NCBI RefSeq assembly: GCF_014196295.1
Contig: NZ_JACIDK010000006.1
Coordinates: forward strand, 1-64,000
Reading direction: 5' to 3'
From: Phenylobacterium haematophilum
GTDB taxonomy: Bacteria; Pseudomonadota; Alphaproteobacteria; Caulobacterales; Caulobacteraceae
DNA length: 64,000 bases
The number at the start of each line of letters is the position of its first letter. Positions within the stretch are counted from its first letter, which is position 1. Positions 10,602-19,050 of the stretch are shown one piece after another. The notes under the pieces are model-generated. The model saw nothing but the letters and a program-made list of their open reading frames with translations. It searched no databases and had not been told where the DNA came from. Both the position numbers and the translations under genes were made by a program.

Positions 10602-10821
10602 GTCGATGCGAGATCCCAGGCGAATGACACCGCACGGCTGCGAGGCCGCGCACTTTCATGAAATACGCGCCGGATCAGCCGCCACCCTTATGGAAATGTC
10701 GAAAAACGGATCACGTTCACGCCAGGACCCGCCGCTAACGCGATCTCAGCCCATGCCTTCAAGGCGCGCTAGCCGCGCGGTCGCGCGAGTGACGACCGCG
10801 CGCTGACTGGTGGGGTGTCCT

Positions 10822-11235
10822 CTATTGAAGCGTCGGCGTGATGGTGTCGGCTGCCTCGCGACAGGCCTGTTCGCACCGACGGCAGGCGTCGGCGCAGATG
10901 CGGCAATGCTCGTGCATCTGCGCGTGTTTCTGGCATTCGTCGCCGCACAGCCGGCACGCCTCGGCGCAGGTCTCGATCATCCGCTTGATGGTGAGCTCGT
11001 TGGTCCCGGTCCGGCGCGACGAGACCGAGCCCGTGGCGAGGCAGACGTCGGCGCAATCCAGATTCAGCCGGATACACTGGGTCAACTCCTTGACCATGTC
11101 CTCTCCGAGGCACGCGTCCGCACAGCTCGTGCAGATCTGGGCGCACTCGTAGCAGGCCTCGATGCAGCGGATCAGCGCATCGTTGGTGTTGCCGCGGACA
11201 TGCGGATGGGTCGCGATCATTTCCTGGACGTGCAT
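10822..11235 (-). CDS. Four-helix-bundle copper-binding protein (Csp-like)
   Basis: 137 residues with 19 cysteines, many spaced CxxC or CxxxC along predicted helices ([43 protein letters not shown]). This is the copper storage protein Csp/DUF326 pattern, in which a tube lined with Cys binds many Cu(I) ions. No signal peptide is seen, so it is probably cytosolic like Csp3. It is divergent from copZ, with a degenerate CueR-like element upstream (about 11331-11356). Confidence 0.88.
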   Translation of the reverse strand: MHVQEMIATHPHVRGNTNDALIRCIEACYECAQICTSCADACLGEDMVKELTQCIRLNLDCADVCLATGSVSSRRTGTNELTIKRMIETCAEACRLCGDECQKHAQMHEHCRICADACRRCEQACREAADTITPTLQ

Positions 11236-11330
11236 GGTTTAGCTTCCTCTGGCTGCGCGGGAATGTTCGTCAAACCGCCGCGCCTCGACGCGGTTCCGCG
11301 AGAACAGATGAAATGAATAGAAAAGACAAA

Positions 11331-11356
11331 AGCTTGCTATGATGGGAGGCCTGCTG
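11331..11356 (-). promoter_or_regulatory. Possible degenerate CueR box upstream of the csp-like gene
   Basis: On the minus strand, CCTCCCATCATAGCAAGCT aligns closely with CCTCCCATGATGGGAAGCT at the copA-ATPase promoter. The dyad is imperfect and the -35 and -10 are weak, so CueR control of the csp gene is only suggested. Confidence 0.35.
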
Positions 11357-11381
11357 GCGCGTTTGCTTGAAGGCGGCCCCC

Positions 11382-11412
11382 TTGACCTTCCTACCGTGGG
11401 AATCCCTATGTA
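11382..11412 (+). promoter_or_regulatory. CueR/MerR-type promoter of copZ
   Basis: A TTGACC -35 (11382-11387) and TATGTA -10 (11407-11412) are separated by 19 bp, the overlong spacer diagnostic of MerR-family activation. The spacer contains a TTCC...GGAA dyad (11388-11402). It lies 35 bp upstream of the copZ start. The likely regulator is the CueR homologue at 12633-13070. Confidence 0.75.
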
Positions 11413-11447
11413 CCCGGGCGAAGCGAACCCAAACGAGGAGATGAGCT

Positions 11448-11645
11448 ATGCTTCGCCTGAATGTTGAAGGCATGAGCTGCGGCCACTGCGTCCGATCGGT
11501 GACCGAGGCGTTCAATCGCGTCGATCCCAAGGCTGAGGTCCGGGTGGATCTTGACGCCAAGCGGGTCGAGGCCGAGACGGCCGCAGACCCCAAGGCGGTC
11601 ATGCGCGCAATCGCAGAGGCTGGCTATGCGGCGTCCGCGGCCTGA
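11448..11645 (+). CDS. copZ: CopZ-like heavy-metal-associated copper chaperone
   Basis: A 65-residue single HMA domain with the metal loop GMSCGHC at residues 8-14 and a ferredoxin-like fold pattern ending EAGYAASAA. It would carry Cu(I) in the cytoplasm to the CopA ATPase or CueR. A GAGGAG ribosome-binding site lies 8 bp upstream of the ATG. The 19-bp-spaced promoter directly upstream supports copper induction. The CusF-like gene follows after about 175 bp. Confidence 0.92.
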   Translation: MLRLNVEGMSCGHCVRSVTEAFNRVDPKAEVRVDLDAKRVEAETAADPKAVMRAIAEAGYAASAA

Positions 11646-11821
11646 TCCCTTTGCAGGCGCCGCGTGCAGCCGATGGCCCCACGCGGCCCTTCCAGGGCCG
11701 CCGCCGGTCCCCTCGGCCGCTGCCCCACCCGATGAGGGGCGCAGCCCGCCTCGTGCGTAAACCAAGCGGGGCGATCATGAGGCCGTGCGCGCCTCACCCG
11801 AGCAAGACCAGGAGACTAGCA

Positions 11822-12151
11822 ATGAAACTGATCCTCGCCGCCGTCGCGGCGCTCGGCCTCAGCGGCCCCGCCTTCGCCCAAGCCGGCCATGACATGGCCA
11901 AGATGCCTGGCATGGACCGTCCCGCCGCCGCGGCCGGCGCCCAGGGCGCGGGCGTGATCAAGAAGCTCGACGCCAAGGGCGGCTCGGTGACGCTGCAGCA
12001 CGGCCCGATCGCGGCCCTCAGCTGGCCGGCCATGACCATGGCCTTCAAGGCCGACCCCGCGCTGCTGAAAGGCCTCAAGATGGGCCAGCAGGTCAATTTC
12101 ACGCTGAAGACCGGCGGGACGCCGGAAGTGGTGGCGATTCAGCCGAAGTAG
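11822..12151 (+). CDS. CusF-like periplasmic copper-binding protein
   Basis: The start at 11822 follows an AGGAG and gives a signal peptide (MKLILAAVAALGLSGPAFA). The mature region has a Met/His linker (HDMAKMPGMD) and a CusF beta-barrel with all four Cu(I)/Ag(I) ligands: His in LQHG and Trp, Met, Met in SWPAMTMAF. 109 residues is typical. It probably hands metal to the CusCBA pump, although CusB already carries a fused CusF domain. It is in the copZ direction and may share its transcript. Confidence 0.9.
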   Translation: MKLILAAVAALGLSGPAFAQAGHDMAKMPGMDRPAAAAGAQGAGVIKKLDAKGGSVTLQHGPIAALSWPAMTMAFKADPALLKGLKMGQQVNFTLKTGGTPEVVAIQPK

Positions 12152-12224
12152 GACCGCCGCCGGCGTCCCGTCCCGGGCGCCGGCGGTCTCGCAGGCTAGG
12201 GCCATGCGCTTTGCGGATCCGAGC

Positions 12225-12633
12225 CTATGGCCGCCGGCTCGGCGGCTTTGCACGGGAAGGCGGCCCACCACCTTGAACCACGCTGGCCGGCAGCGGCTGG
12301 ACCTCTCCGAAGAGGCGCGCGGTAAATTTCAGAGCCCAGGTCCCGTCGGTCGGTAGGCGGCCCGGAAATTAGAGACGCCATATTCCAGACTGGGCGTGAA
12401 GAACGCGGGCAGCACGCCGCCCGCCTGACCTTCGGGGGAGCGGTCGACATAGGCGTCGCGGATGTCCGCGCCAGCGATGGCGGCATTGGTCGTGCGTGAC
12501 CCGATCCGGACTTTCAGTGGAACGCCGACGCCGCGTTCGACGATGGGCGCGACGGCTCGAAGCGGTAGTCGGCGGGACCCGCCTGGCTCACCGTCGGCCA
12601 AAACACGAGCACCAGGAGCCAACCCGGGCGCAT
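12225..12633 (-). pseudogene. Frameshifted YtkA/FixH-like copper-island protein
   Basis: An ATG at 12633 overlaps the cueR stop (ATGA) and opens a signal peptide and a start of domain ([20 protein letters not shown], then DYRFEPSRP) that stops at 12514-12516. Another minus-strand frame continues the same protein (GVPLKVRIGS... AFFTPSLEYG) to about 12340, and a third frame continues WALKFTARLFGE to a TAG at 12225-12227. Spliced together these read as one YtkA/FixH-like periplasmic protein. Two frameshifts (near 12535 and 12340) break it. Sequencing error is possible, but two independent shifts favour real decay. Confidence 0.6.
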
Positions 12634-13070
12634 CACGAGACCGCGCCCGCGCGGTCTGCGACATTGGCCGCTGGCGAGGCGGGCCCTGCGGCGAGGTCGA
12701 TGAGGATCGGACAGTCAGGGCGATCATCCCCCGCGCAGCCCTCCGACAGGGCCGTCAGGGTATCGGCCATCGCCTGCATCTCGGCGATCCGCGCGCGCAG
12801 GTCGGACACGTGGGCGTCGGCAATCGCCTTGACCTCGCGGCTCGGACGGGTGTGATCGCGCCACAGGGACAGCAGGTTGGTGATCTCCTCGACCGAGAAG
12901 CCCAGCGAGCGACCGCGCTTGATGAACCGCAGGTCGTTGACGTCGCGCTCGCTGAAGCTGCGGTAGTTGCTGTCGGTGCGATCGGCCGGGCGGATCAGTC
13001 CGATCTGTTCATAGTATCGGATCATCTTCGCGGACACGCCGGACGCGCGCGCAGCTTGGCCGATATTCAT
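12633..13070 (-). CDS. cueR: CueR-like MerR-family copper-responsive regulator
   Basis: The start at 13070 gives [20 protein letters not shown], the canonical MerR winged-helix start; the upstream extension is out of family. A dimerisation helix follows, then a metal loop with [15 protein letters not shown], the two-Cys arrangement of CueR-type Cu(I) sensors. 145 residues is the usual length. The ATG overlaps the stop of the copA ATPase (ATGA), so it is cotranscribed and autoregulated through the 15.6-kb promoter. It probably also controls copZ. Confidence 0.9.
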   Translation of the reverse strand: MNIGQAARASGVSAKMIRYYEQIGLIRPADRTDSNYRSFSERDVNDLRFIKRGRSLGFSVEEITNLLSLWRDHTRPSREVKAIADAHVSDLRARIAEMQAMADTLTALSEGCAGDDRPDCPILIDLAAGPASPAANVADRAGAVS

Positions 13071-15550
13071 GCGGTGTCCTCTGCCGCCAGCCGCCGAGGC
13101 GTGTAAGCCCTCAGGCGCAAGGCGTTGGTCAAGACGCTGACGCTCGACAGCGCCATAGCGCCCGCCGCCAGCATCGGCGAGAGCAGCCAACCGAAGGCCG
13201 GGTAGAGGACGCCGGCGGCCAGCGGGATCAGCACGACGTTGTAGCCGAACGCCCATATGAGGTTCTGCCGGATGTTGCGCAGGGTGGCCCGCGACAGGCC
13301 GAGCGCCGTCACCACGCCGGTGAGATCACCGCCCATCAGCACCACGTCGGCGCTCTCGATGGCGATGTCGGTCCCCTGCCCCATCGCGACGCCCACGTCG
13401 GCGGTAGCCAGGGCGGGCGCGTCATTGACCCCGTCGCCGACAAAGGCGACGGCGCCATAGCGCCCGCGCAAGCCCTCCACGGCGCGCGCCTTGCCGTCCG
13501 GCAAGACGTTGGCGAGCACGTCGTCGACGCCGAGCGTTCGGGCGACGGCCGCGGCGGTTCGCTGGTGGTCGCCGGTGACGATCGCCACCTTCAGGCCAAG
13601 CCTGTGCAGCGCCGCCACCGCCTCGGCCGACGTCGGCTTGATCGGGTCGGCGACGGCGAGCACGCCGGCCAGGCGGCCGTCGATGGCGACGAACAGCGGG
13701 CTCTCGCCTGCGTCGGCCAGGGCGTCAGCTCGCCCCGACAGCGGCGAGACATCGATGCCGGCCGCCTCCAGATGTCGCGCTGTGCCGATTACGAGCTCAC
13801 GGCCATCGACCCGAGCGGTCACCCCAAACCCTGGGGTGGCCTGGAAACCCTCGGCCGGCCGCAGGGTCAGGCCCCGCCTCCGCGCTTCGGCGACGATCGC
13901 TTCGCCAATCGGGTGCTCGGAGCGCTGTTCGACGCTGGCGGCCGCGGCCAGGACCTCGTCCTCGCCATATCCTCCGACGACCTGCAGGGCGGTGAGCGCC
14001 GGCCGCCCCAAGGTAAGCGTCCCGGTCTTGTCAAAGACCACCACCTTCACGTCTCGCAGCGCCTGCAGCGCTTCCCCGCGCCGGAAGAGCACGCCGAGTT
14101 CGGCCGCGCGACCGGTGCCGACCATGATCGACGTGGGTGTGGCCAAGCCCATGGCGCAAGGGCAGGCGATGATCAGCACGGCCACCGTGTTGACCAGCGC
14201 CAGGCCGAGCGCCGGGGCCGGTCCGAACGCCAGCCAGACCCCGAAGGTGAGCGCTGCGAGCGCCATCACCACGGGCACGAACCAGGCCGTGACCTTGTCG
14301 ACCAGGGCTTGGATCGGCAGCTTGGCGCCTTGGGCTTGCTCCACCATGCGGACGATCTGCGCCAGCAGGGTGTCGGCCCCGACCTTGGTGGCGCGGAAGC
14401 GGAAGGCGCCGGTCTTGTTGACCGTGCCGCCGATCACGACCGCGCCCGGTCCCTTTTCCACCGGCATCGCTTCGCCGCTGATCATCGATTCATCGACGAA
14501 GGAGCCGCCGTCGAGGACCTCGCCGTCCACTGGGACGCGCTCGCCAGGCCGGACGATCACCAGATCGCCGGGCCGCACCGCCTCGATCGGGAGCTCGACA
14601 TCCTCCCCGCCGCGCTGCACCCGGGCGGTCTTGGCCTGCAGGTGCAGCAGACGCTTGATCGCTTCGCTCGTGCGTCCCTTGGCGCGGGCCTCGAACCAGC
14701 GGCCAAGCAGGATCAGGGTGACGATCACCGCGGCGGCTTCGTAGTAGACGTTGTTCGTGCCGGCCGGCAGGGCCTGGGGAAAGAGCGTCGCCACAAGCGA
14801 ATAGGCCCAGGCCGCAGTGGCGCCCAGCACCACCAGGCTATTCATATCCGGCGCCAGCCGCAGAAGATTGGGCACGCCCTTCTTGTAGAAGCGGAGTCCC
14901 GGCCCGAAGAGGACGAAGCTCGCCAGAGCGAGGCTGATCAGCCGCCAGGGCTGCTCGCCCAGGCTCGCCGCCAGCCAATGGTGGACGCCGGGCACGGCGT
15001 GTCGGGCCATCTCGACCGTGAACAGCGGCAAGGTCGCGAGCCCGGCGAGGACGACCGGGCGGCGCAGGGCGCGGATCTCAGCCAGACGGGCGGCCTGCTC
15101 GCGGTCCCCGTCCGCGCCGCCCGCTGCTTCCACCATGCTTGCGTCATAGCCGGCATGAGTGATCACCGCGGCGAGGCGTTCAGACGTGACCGTCCCATCC
15201 AGGATCCGAACGGTGGCCCGCTCGGTCGCCAGGTTGACCTGGGCGTCCAACACCCCGGGCTCCGCCTTGAGCGCGCGCTCGACCCGGCCGACGCAGGTCG
15301 CGCAGGTCATGCCGCGGACCCGAAGCTCGACGGCATGTTCGAGCGGTTCGTAGCCGACCGCACGGATGGCGGCGGCCACGGCGGCAGGGTCGCCGCCTTC
15401 GACATGGGCGCGCTCGGCCGCCAGATTGACGCTGGCCCGGCGCACGCCCGGCACAGCGCCGATCGCCCGTTCGACCCGGCCCACGCAGCTCGCACAGGTC
15501 ATGCCGAGCACGGGCAGTTCGATGGCGTCGAGGGCTGCAGCTTCGGGCAT
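13067..15550 (-). CDS. copA: Cu(I)-exporting P1B-type ATPase with two HMA domains (CopA)
   Basis: Exports Cu(I) from cytoplasm to periplasm. 827 residues. Two N-terminal HMA domains each have GMTC(A)xC loops (from residue 16 and about residue 90). The membrane CPC motif ([13 protein letters not shown]), phosphorylation site [15 protein letters not shown] and [10 protein letters not shown] hinge are all present. The start at 15550 is chosen because it has a GAAGGA ribosome-binding site, while the upstream ATG at 15577 lies only 3 bp from the predicted -10, probably upstream of the transcript start. It heads the copA-cueR-ytkA' operon. Confidence 0.93.
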   Translation of the reverse strand: MPEAAALDAIELPVLGMTCASCVGRVERAIGAVPGVRRASVNLAAERAHVEGGDPAAVAAAIRAVGYEPLEHAVELRVRGMTCATCVGRVERALKAEPGVLDAQVNLATERATVRILDGTVTSERLAAVITHAGYDASMVEAAGGADGDREQAARLAEIRALRRPVVLAGLATLPLFTVEMARHAVPGVHHWLAASLGEQPWRLISLALASFVLFGPGLRFYKKGVPNLLRLAPDMNSLVVLGATAAWAYSLVATLFPQALPAGTNNVYYEAAAVIVTLILLGRWFEARAKGRTSEAIKRLLHLQAKTARVQRGGEDVELPIEAVRPGDLVIVRPGERVPVDGEVLDGGSFVDESMISGEAMPVEKGPGAVVIGGTVNKTGAFRFRATKVGADTLLAQIVRMVEQAQGAKLPIQALVDKVTAWFVPVVMALAALTFGVWLAFGPAPALGLALVNTVAVLIIACPCAMGLATPTSIMVGTGRAAELGVLFRRGEALQALRDVKVVVFDKTGTLTLGRPALTALQVVGGYGEDEVLAAAASVEQRSEHPIGEAIVAEARRRGLTLRPAEGFQATPGFGVTARVDGRELVIGTARHLEAAGIDVSPLSGRADALADAGESPLFVAIDGRLAGVLAVADPIKPTSAEAVAALHRLGLKVAIVTGDHQRTAAAVARTLGVDDVLANVLPDGKARAVEGLRGRYGAVAFVGDGVNDAPALATADVGVAMGQGTDIAIESADVVLMGGDLTGVVTALGLSRATLRNIRQNLIWAFGYNVVLIPLAAGVLYPAFGWLLSPMLAAGAMALSSVSVLTNALRLRAYTPRRLAAEDTA

Positions 15551-15579
15551 CGCAGGGTTCCTTCTTCCGATGCCCAACT

Positions 15580-15610
15580 CAGATAGAGCTTCCCATCATG
15601 GGAGGGTCAA
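15580..15610 (-). promoter_or_regulatory. CueR/MerR-type promoter of the copA ATPase operon
   Basis: On the minus strand, TTGACC (15605-15610) and TATCTG (15580-15585) are separated by exactly 19 bp containing the dyad CTCCCATGATGGGAAG. This is the MerR-family promoter layout and the best CueR box in the window. The rest of the gap to the DUF305 gene (15611-15874) shows nothing I can identify. Confidence 0.8.
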
Positions 15611-15874
15611 GGCTCCGTCGGTGCTGTTCTTGGGATACGCGCCAGCGCAGGCACGCCCCTCAGGGCTTCGACTGCTGTGGCGCTCCCAAGGTGCGGCGTA
15701 GAGTCTCGGTCAAGAAGGGCCGTCCGCATCGCCCATCCTCCAATCATTGGAGGCTTCGGCGCGGGCCTCTTTGGGGATCTCAAGCAACGAAGTCCCGCTG
15801 TGGCGGTTCTCTTCGCGTTCGTGACCAGGCTAGAGGCCGAGGTCGCGCCTTTATGTCAGGACGGAACAACGAAG

Positions 15875-16276
15875 ATGCGAACAAAACTTACGATCCTCGC
15901 GGTGATCGCGGCGCTCTCGACCGGGGCGGGCGCGGCGTCCGCTCAGTCGAACCAGGGCGCCATGAAGGGGATGGACCACAGCGCCATGCCGGGGATGAAG
16001 GGCGCGAAGGGCGATCACAATATGATGGCCATGAACGACTACATGGCAGCCATGAAGAAGATGGACCAGGCGATGATGAGCGCGAAGGGCTCCACGCCCG
16101 ACGCCACGTTCGCCCGCAAGATGATGGCCCACCACCAAGGCGCCATCGACATGGCGCAGATCCAGCTTCGCCACGGCGCCGACGCGGACGCCAAGAAGAT
16201 CGCCCAGAAGACGATCGACGAGAACACCAAGGGTAAGGCCGAGCTCGAGGCCTGGCTCAAAGCGCACGGCGGCTGA
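15875..16276 (+). CDS. DUF305 metal-binding periplasmic protein
   Basis: The start at 15875 gives a signal peptide (MRTKLTILAVIAALSTGAGA). The mature protein is Met/His-rich (KGMDHSAMPGMKG, DHNMMAMNDYMAAMKKMD) and has the DUF305 signature MMAHHQGAIDMAQ with a following helical region. DUF305 (ferritin-like) proteins are frequent in copper/silver islands and are presumed periplasmic metal binders; no enzymatic role is established. The 133-residue length suits a single-domain version. Confidence 0.85.
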   Translation: MRTKLTILAVIAALSTGAGAASAQSNQGAMKGMDHSAMPGMKGAKGDHNMMAMNDYMAAMKKMDQAMMSAKGSTPDATFARKMMAHHQGAIDMAQIQLRHGADADAKKIAQKTIDENTKGKAELEAWLKAHGG

Positions 16277-16364
16277 CCCCAACTGGTGCGGCGACGAGTC
16301 CCAACGGTCAACGGCGGCTCGTCGTGCGCCTCATCCAATGATCCTTTAGGGGTTGGGCCGGGCT

Positions 16365-16379
16365 GGAACGTATAGTTCC
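16365..16379 (+). promoter_or_regulatory. GGAAC-N5-GTTCC palindrome upstream of the ECF operon
   Basis: A perfect 5-5-5 inverted repeat lies 26 bp upstream of the first ATG of the anti-sigma/sensor/sigma operon. GGAAC resembles -35 elements used by many alphaproteobacterial ECF sigma factors, so this may be part of an autoregulated promoter. Confidence 0.35.
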
Positions 16380-16404
16380 TGGGGCGACCTTGAAGGATTT
16401 GGAC

Positions 16405-16698
16405 ATGAGCGAACGCTTGGATGAGCTGCTCAACCGATTGGCAGCCAGCCCGGCTGACCGTTCACTGGACGGACTGGAAACTGAGATCGGCCGCAGAATC
16501 GCGGCGCGCCGGCGCGATGCGCGTGCGCTTGCCGCGCTCGCGCCGGTTCGCTTCGCCTCAGTGAGCCTGGCCCTGGCGATGGGGTTGACCGCAGGCGGCG
16601 CTGTCGCGGCCTCGGCGGCCTTGGCGCCGCAACACGACAGCCCCCTCTCCAGCGCAGCCCGCCTCGCGCCGTCCAACCTGCTGGAGGGTCGCCGGTGA
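16405..16698 (+). CDS. Putative membrane anti-sigma factor, CnrY/NccY-like
   Basis: 97 residues. An AAGGA ribosome-binding site 7 bp upstream supports the ATG at 16405 over a TTG at 16390. The N-terminal 45 residues are charged (SERLDELLNRLAASPADRSL), suited to binding a sigma factor. One membrane segment follows (about FASVSLALAMGLTAGGAVAA) and a short periplasmic tail. It is followed by a CnrX-like sensor (GTGA overlap) and an ECF sigma factor, the gene order of cnrYXH/nccYXH. The function is inferred from position and topology, since CnrY proteins are poorly conserved. Confidence 0.55.
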   Translation: MSERLDELLNRLAASPADRSLDGLETEIGRRIAARRRDARALAALAPVRFASVSLALAMGLTAGGAVAASAALAPQHDSPLSSAARLAPSNLLEGRR

Positions 16699-17135
16699 GC
16701 GTGATGAGGAGCATGGCGCTGACACTGATCTTGTCGGTGTTGGTGGCCATCCTTGGGGTCTGGGGCGGCGCGCAATACGTCATGCACCGCGTGCACCGAC
16801 CGACGCCGCTGCACGAGTTGGTGCACGAGAAGCTGAATCTGACCGCCGACCAGGAACGGCGCATCGCCGGCATGGAGCGTGACCACGAGGCGCGTCGCCA
16901 GGCGCTCGAGGCCGAGATGCGGGCGGCCAACGCGCAATTGGCGCAGGCCTTCCAGCAGAGTCATGCCTACACGCCGCAGGTGCAGGCGGCGATCGATCGT
17001 TTCCACCGCGCCATGGGCGAACTCCAGAAGGAGACGATCGTGCACACCCTGGCGATGCGCGCGGTGCTGACGCCCGATCAGACGGCCAGGTTCGACGAGA
17101 CCGTCGTCAGGTCCCTGACCGAAGACACGAGGTGA
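16695..17135 (+). CDS. Periplasmic heavy-metal sensor, CnrX/NccX-like
   Basis: 146 residues from a GTG overlapping the previous stop. An N-terminal membrane anchor (MALTLILSVLVAILGVWGGA) is followed by the signature LHELVHEKLNLTADQERRI of the heavy-metal-resistance/CnrX family, with the metal-ligand histidines, and then a long helical hairpin. In C. metallidurans CnrX senses Ni/Co and releases CnrH from CnrY. Which metal is sensed here is unknown; the surrounding genes are copper genes. The stop overlaps the sigma-factor start. Confidence 0.75.
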   Translation: MSVMRSMALTLILSVLVAILGVWGGAQYVMHRVHRPTPLHELVHEKLNLTADQERRIAGMERDHEARRQALEAEMRAANAQLAQAFQQSHAYTPQVQAAIDRFHRAMGELQKETIVHTLAMRAVLTPDQTARFDETVVRSLTEDTR

Positions 17136-17719
17136 CCGTGGACGCCGAGGCGTCCGACAGCATCCTCGCCCGATCCGCCGCGGCCGGGGATGATCGGGCC
17201 TTTGCGGTGCTCGTTCGTCGCCACAAGGATGGCCTCTATCGCCTGCTGCGCCGCTACACCGGGGACTCTGACGAAGCCTACGAAGCCGTCCACGAAGCCT
17301 TCATCGCCGCCTGGAGCGCGCTGAAGCGCTATGATTCCCAGCGCCCCTTCGGCGCCTGGCTACGCACGATCGCGATCAACAAGGCGCGCGATCGTGGCCG
17401 CCGAATGGTGGTCCGTCGTGTGATCTTCGGGTCGGGCGGACTTGATGACACCGAGGCTCTGAGCGCGCCGGACCCGTCGCCCAGCGCCGAAGCCGGCGTG
17501 TTGGAGGACGAACAGGCAGTGCGGCTGGACCGGGCCGTCGCGCGGCTGCCAGCCGCCCTGAAGGAGCCGCTGCTGCTGACTGCGTTCGAAGGTCTGAGCC
17601 AGCAGGACGCCGCGCAAATCCTCGGCGTCTCGATCAAGACGGTCGAGACCCGCGTCTACCGGGCGCGCAAACTTCTGGCCGAGCAGCTCGACTCTGACAT
17701 GCGGCCTTCCGCTAGGTGA
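17132..17719 (+). CDS. ECF-family RNA polymerase sigma factor, CnrH-like
   Basis: 195 residues from a GTG start (17132; a second GTG at 17138 is possible). Region 2 is clear (FAVLVRRHKDGLYRLLRRYT... AFIAAWSALKRYD... RPFGAWLRTIAINKARD), and region 4 has LKEPLLLTAFEGLSQQDAAQ followed by ILGVSIKTVETRVYRARKLL. It is coupled to the sensor gene. It probably transcribes its own operon and nearby metal genes. Its 3' end overlaps the convergent nuclease gene by 8 bp. Confidence 0.88.
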   Translation: MTVDAEASDSILARSAAAGDDRAFAVLVRRHKDGLYRLLRRYTGDSDEAYEAVHEAFIAAWSALKRYDSQRPFGAWLRTIAINKARDRGRRMVVRRVIFGSGGLDDTEALSAPDPSPSAEAGVLEDEQAVRLDRAVARLPAALKEPLLLTAFEGLSQQDAAQILGVSIKTVETRVYRARKLLAEQLDSDMRPSAR

Positions 17720-19022
17720 GCCGGTGGGAAACCTTCTCGAGCGCCGCAACCCCGGATCCGAATCGGGCCATCGCCTCCCGATGCTGCTCCAGGGCGCTAT
17801 ACGGCAAATACCGCACGCTCAGGTCGGCGATCCGGCTGAAGGCCGGTCGGGCGATCTGCGCGCGCACGTCGGCTTCGCGCTTATCCGGTGCGACGAGGAA
17901 CAGGCTGTGAAGTCCGCTCGCGTCGCCGCCGAGCGCGAGGTCCAGCATCCGCACGATCCCGGAATAGATCGAGGTCGTGTGCTCCACCTCGAAGGCGGCT
18001 ACGATGGCGCCCGCCGCGTTCAGCCACAGCACATCGATCAGGCGCACGGCTTCGGCGCCTGGGCGACTGTCGAGCGCCGTCGGCAATCGCTCCAGGCAAT
18101 GATCGCCCAGGCGACCGGGCCCACACGGCCGCCCACGGTCGTTCTGCGCGATCCATACATCGTAGCCGAGCGCGCGCCCGAGATCGCGCAGCCAGCCTTG
18201 GATTTCCGTGTGGGTCCGCGCATCCGCATCGGCCGCCGAGGGTTTAGCGGCCTGGGCGCGAACTTTGGCCAGATCCGCCGCCCAGTCTGCGCGCGCGGCG
18301 GCGTCATTGGTCCGCGGCGGGGGCGCATAGAGCCCCATGCCCAGGTCGAAACAGAACGCCGCCGCCGCGCCGAGGTCATTGGACAGCAACTCGCGGTGTT
18401 TGCGATTGAAGGCGATCAGGCCTTGCCGCATCGCGAGGTACTCGTCCCAGCGACCGAGCTTCACGTTGGCGCCGGTCAAGGCGTTGTAGCCGCGCACGAT
18501 CGCGGTGTTGAACGGCGGCGCGATGGTCGGGTGCAGGAAATAGAGGATGTTGGCCACCGCCGGACCGAGGCCCTTGATCTTCAGCGCATCGATCCGATGG
18601 ATTTCCGCCAGGACATGCTCTTCGCTGTCGCAGCAGACGCACGCATCCAGCAGCTGGCCGAAGGCGCGCTGGTTGCCTGGATGCTCGTAGATGTCGGGAA
18701 TGCGCAGCTTGGGCTTCCAAAGGAAGGCGTGATCTGCCCCCTTGAAGACTTGCCGCTGCTCCGCGATCGAATGGACGACGGTCTCCAAGGACGATCCCCG
18801 ATAGGCGACGCCGAAACGCTCAGCCTGGATCTCGGCCGCGACCTGCTGGACGCCGCGCCGGATCGACCGGAAGTTCTTGAGCCGCTCTTCCCACAAGAAC
18901 CAGCTCTGGTAGGCGCCTGCGGGATTGTTTCGCCAGCGGCTCAGCAATTCACGTGTCAACTCGTCGGACAAGCCCGTTCCCCCCGCAGGACGCACATGTT
19001 CGCTGGGGCGACCTGCGATCAC
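17712..19022 (-). CDS. Putative DNA-binding nuclease: HhH motif plus PD-(D/E)XK-like domain
   Basis: 436 residues. The GTG start at 19022 has a strong AGGGAGAG ribosome-binding site. Residues 146-180 contain an HhH-like motif (LKIKGLGPAVANILYFL) of the sort used for DNA binding. Residues 328-363 (IDVLWLN... VAAFEVEHTTSIYSG... RMLDL) match the restriction-endonuclease-like D...ExE core with D330, E345 and E347; the usual lysine is replaced. The FEVEH(S/T)TSIYSG block is one I associate with restriction-like proteins of unknown target. There is no methyltransferase beside it. It may be a solitary nuclease, a defence gene or a repair protein. Confidence 0.55.
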   Translation of the reverse strand: MIAGRPSEHVRPAGGTGLSDELTRELLSRWRNNPAGAYQSWFLWEERLKNFRSIRRGVQQVAAEIQAERFGVAYRGSSLETVVHSIAEQRQVFKGADHAFLWKPKLRIPDIYEHPGNQRAFGQLLDACVCCDSEEHVLAEIHRIDALKIKGLGPAVANILYFLHPTIAPPFNTAIVRGYNALTGANVKLGRWDEYLAMRQGLIAFNRKHRELLSNDLGAAAAFCFDLGMGLYAPPPRTNDAAARADWAADLAKVRAQAAKPSAADADARTHTEIQGWLRDLGRALGYDVWIAQNDRGRPCGPGRLGDHCLERLPTALDSRPGAEAVRLIDVLWLNAAGAIVAAFEVEHTTSIYSGIVRMLDLALGGDASGLHSLFLVAPDKREADVRAQIARPAFSRIADLSVRYLPYSALEQHREAMARFGSGVAALEKVSHRLT

Positions 19023-19050
19023 AAGCTCTCTCCCTGAAAAAGGCGCGTCG

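Noticed and set aside
13565-15586. 673-codon plus-strand frame opposite the copA ATPase
   Set aside because: Shadow of the ATPase; the sequence is His/Arg/Asp-rich without motifs.
16308-17045. 245-codon minus-strand frame opposite the CnrY/CnrX-like genes
   Set aside because: The plus-strand genes are coupled by GTGA overlaps and fit a known gene order.
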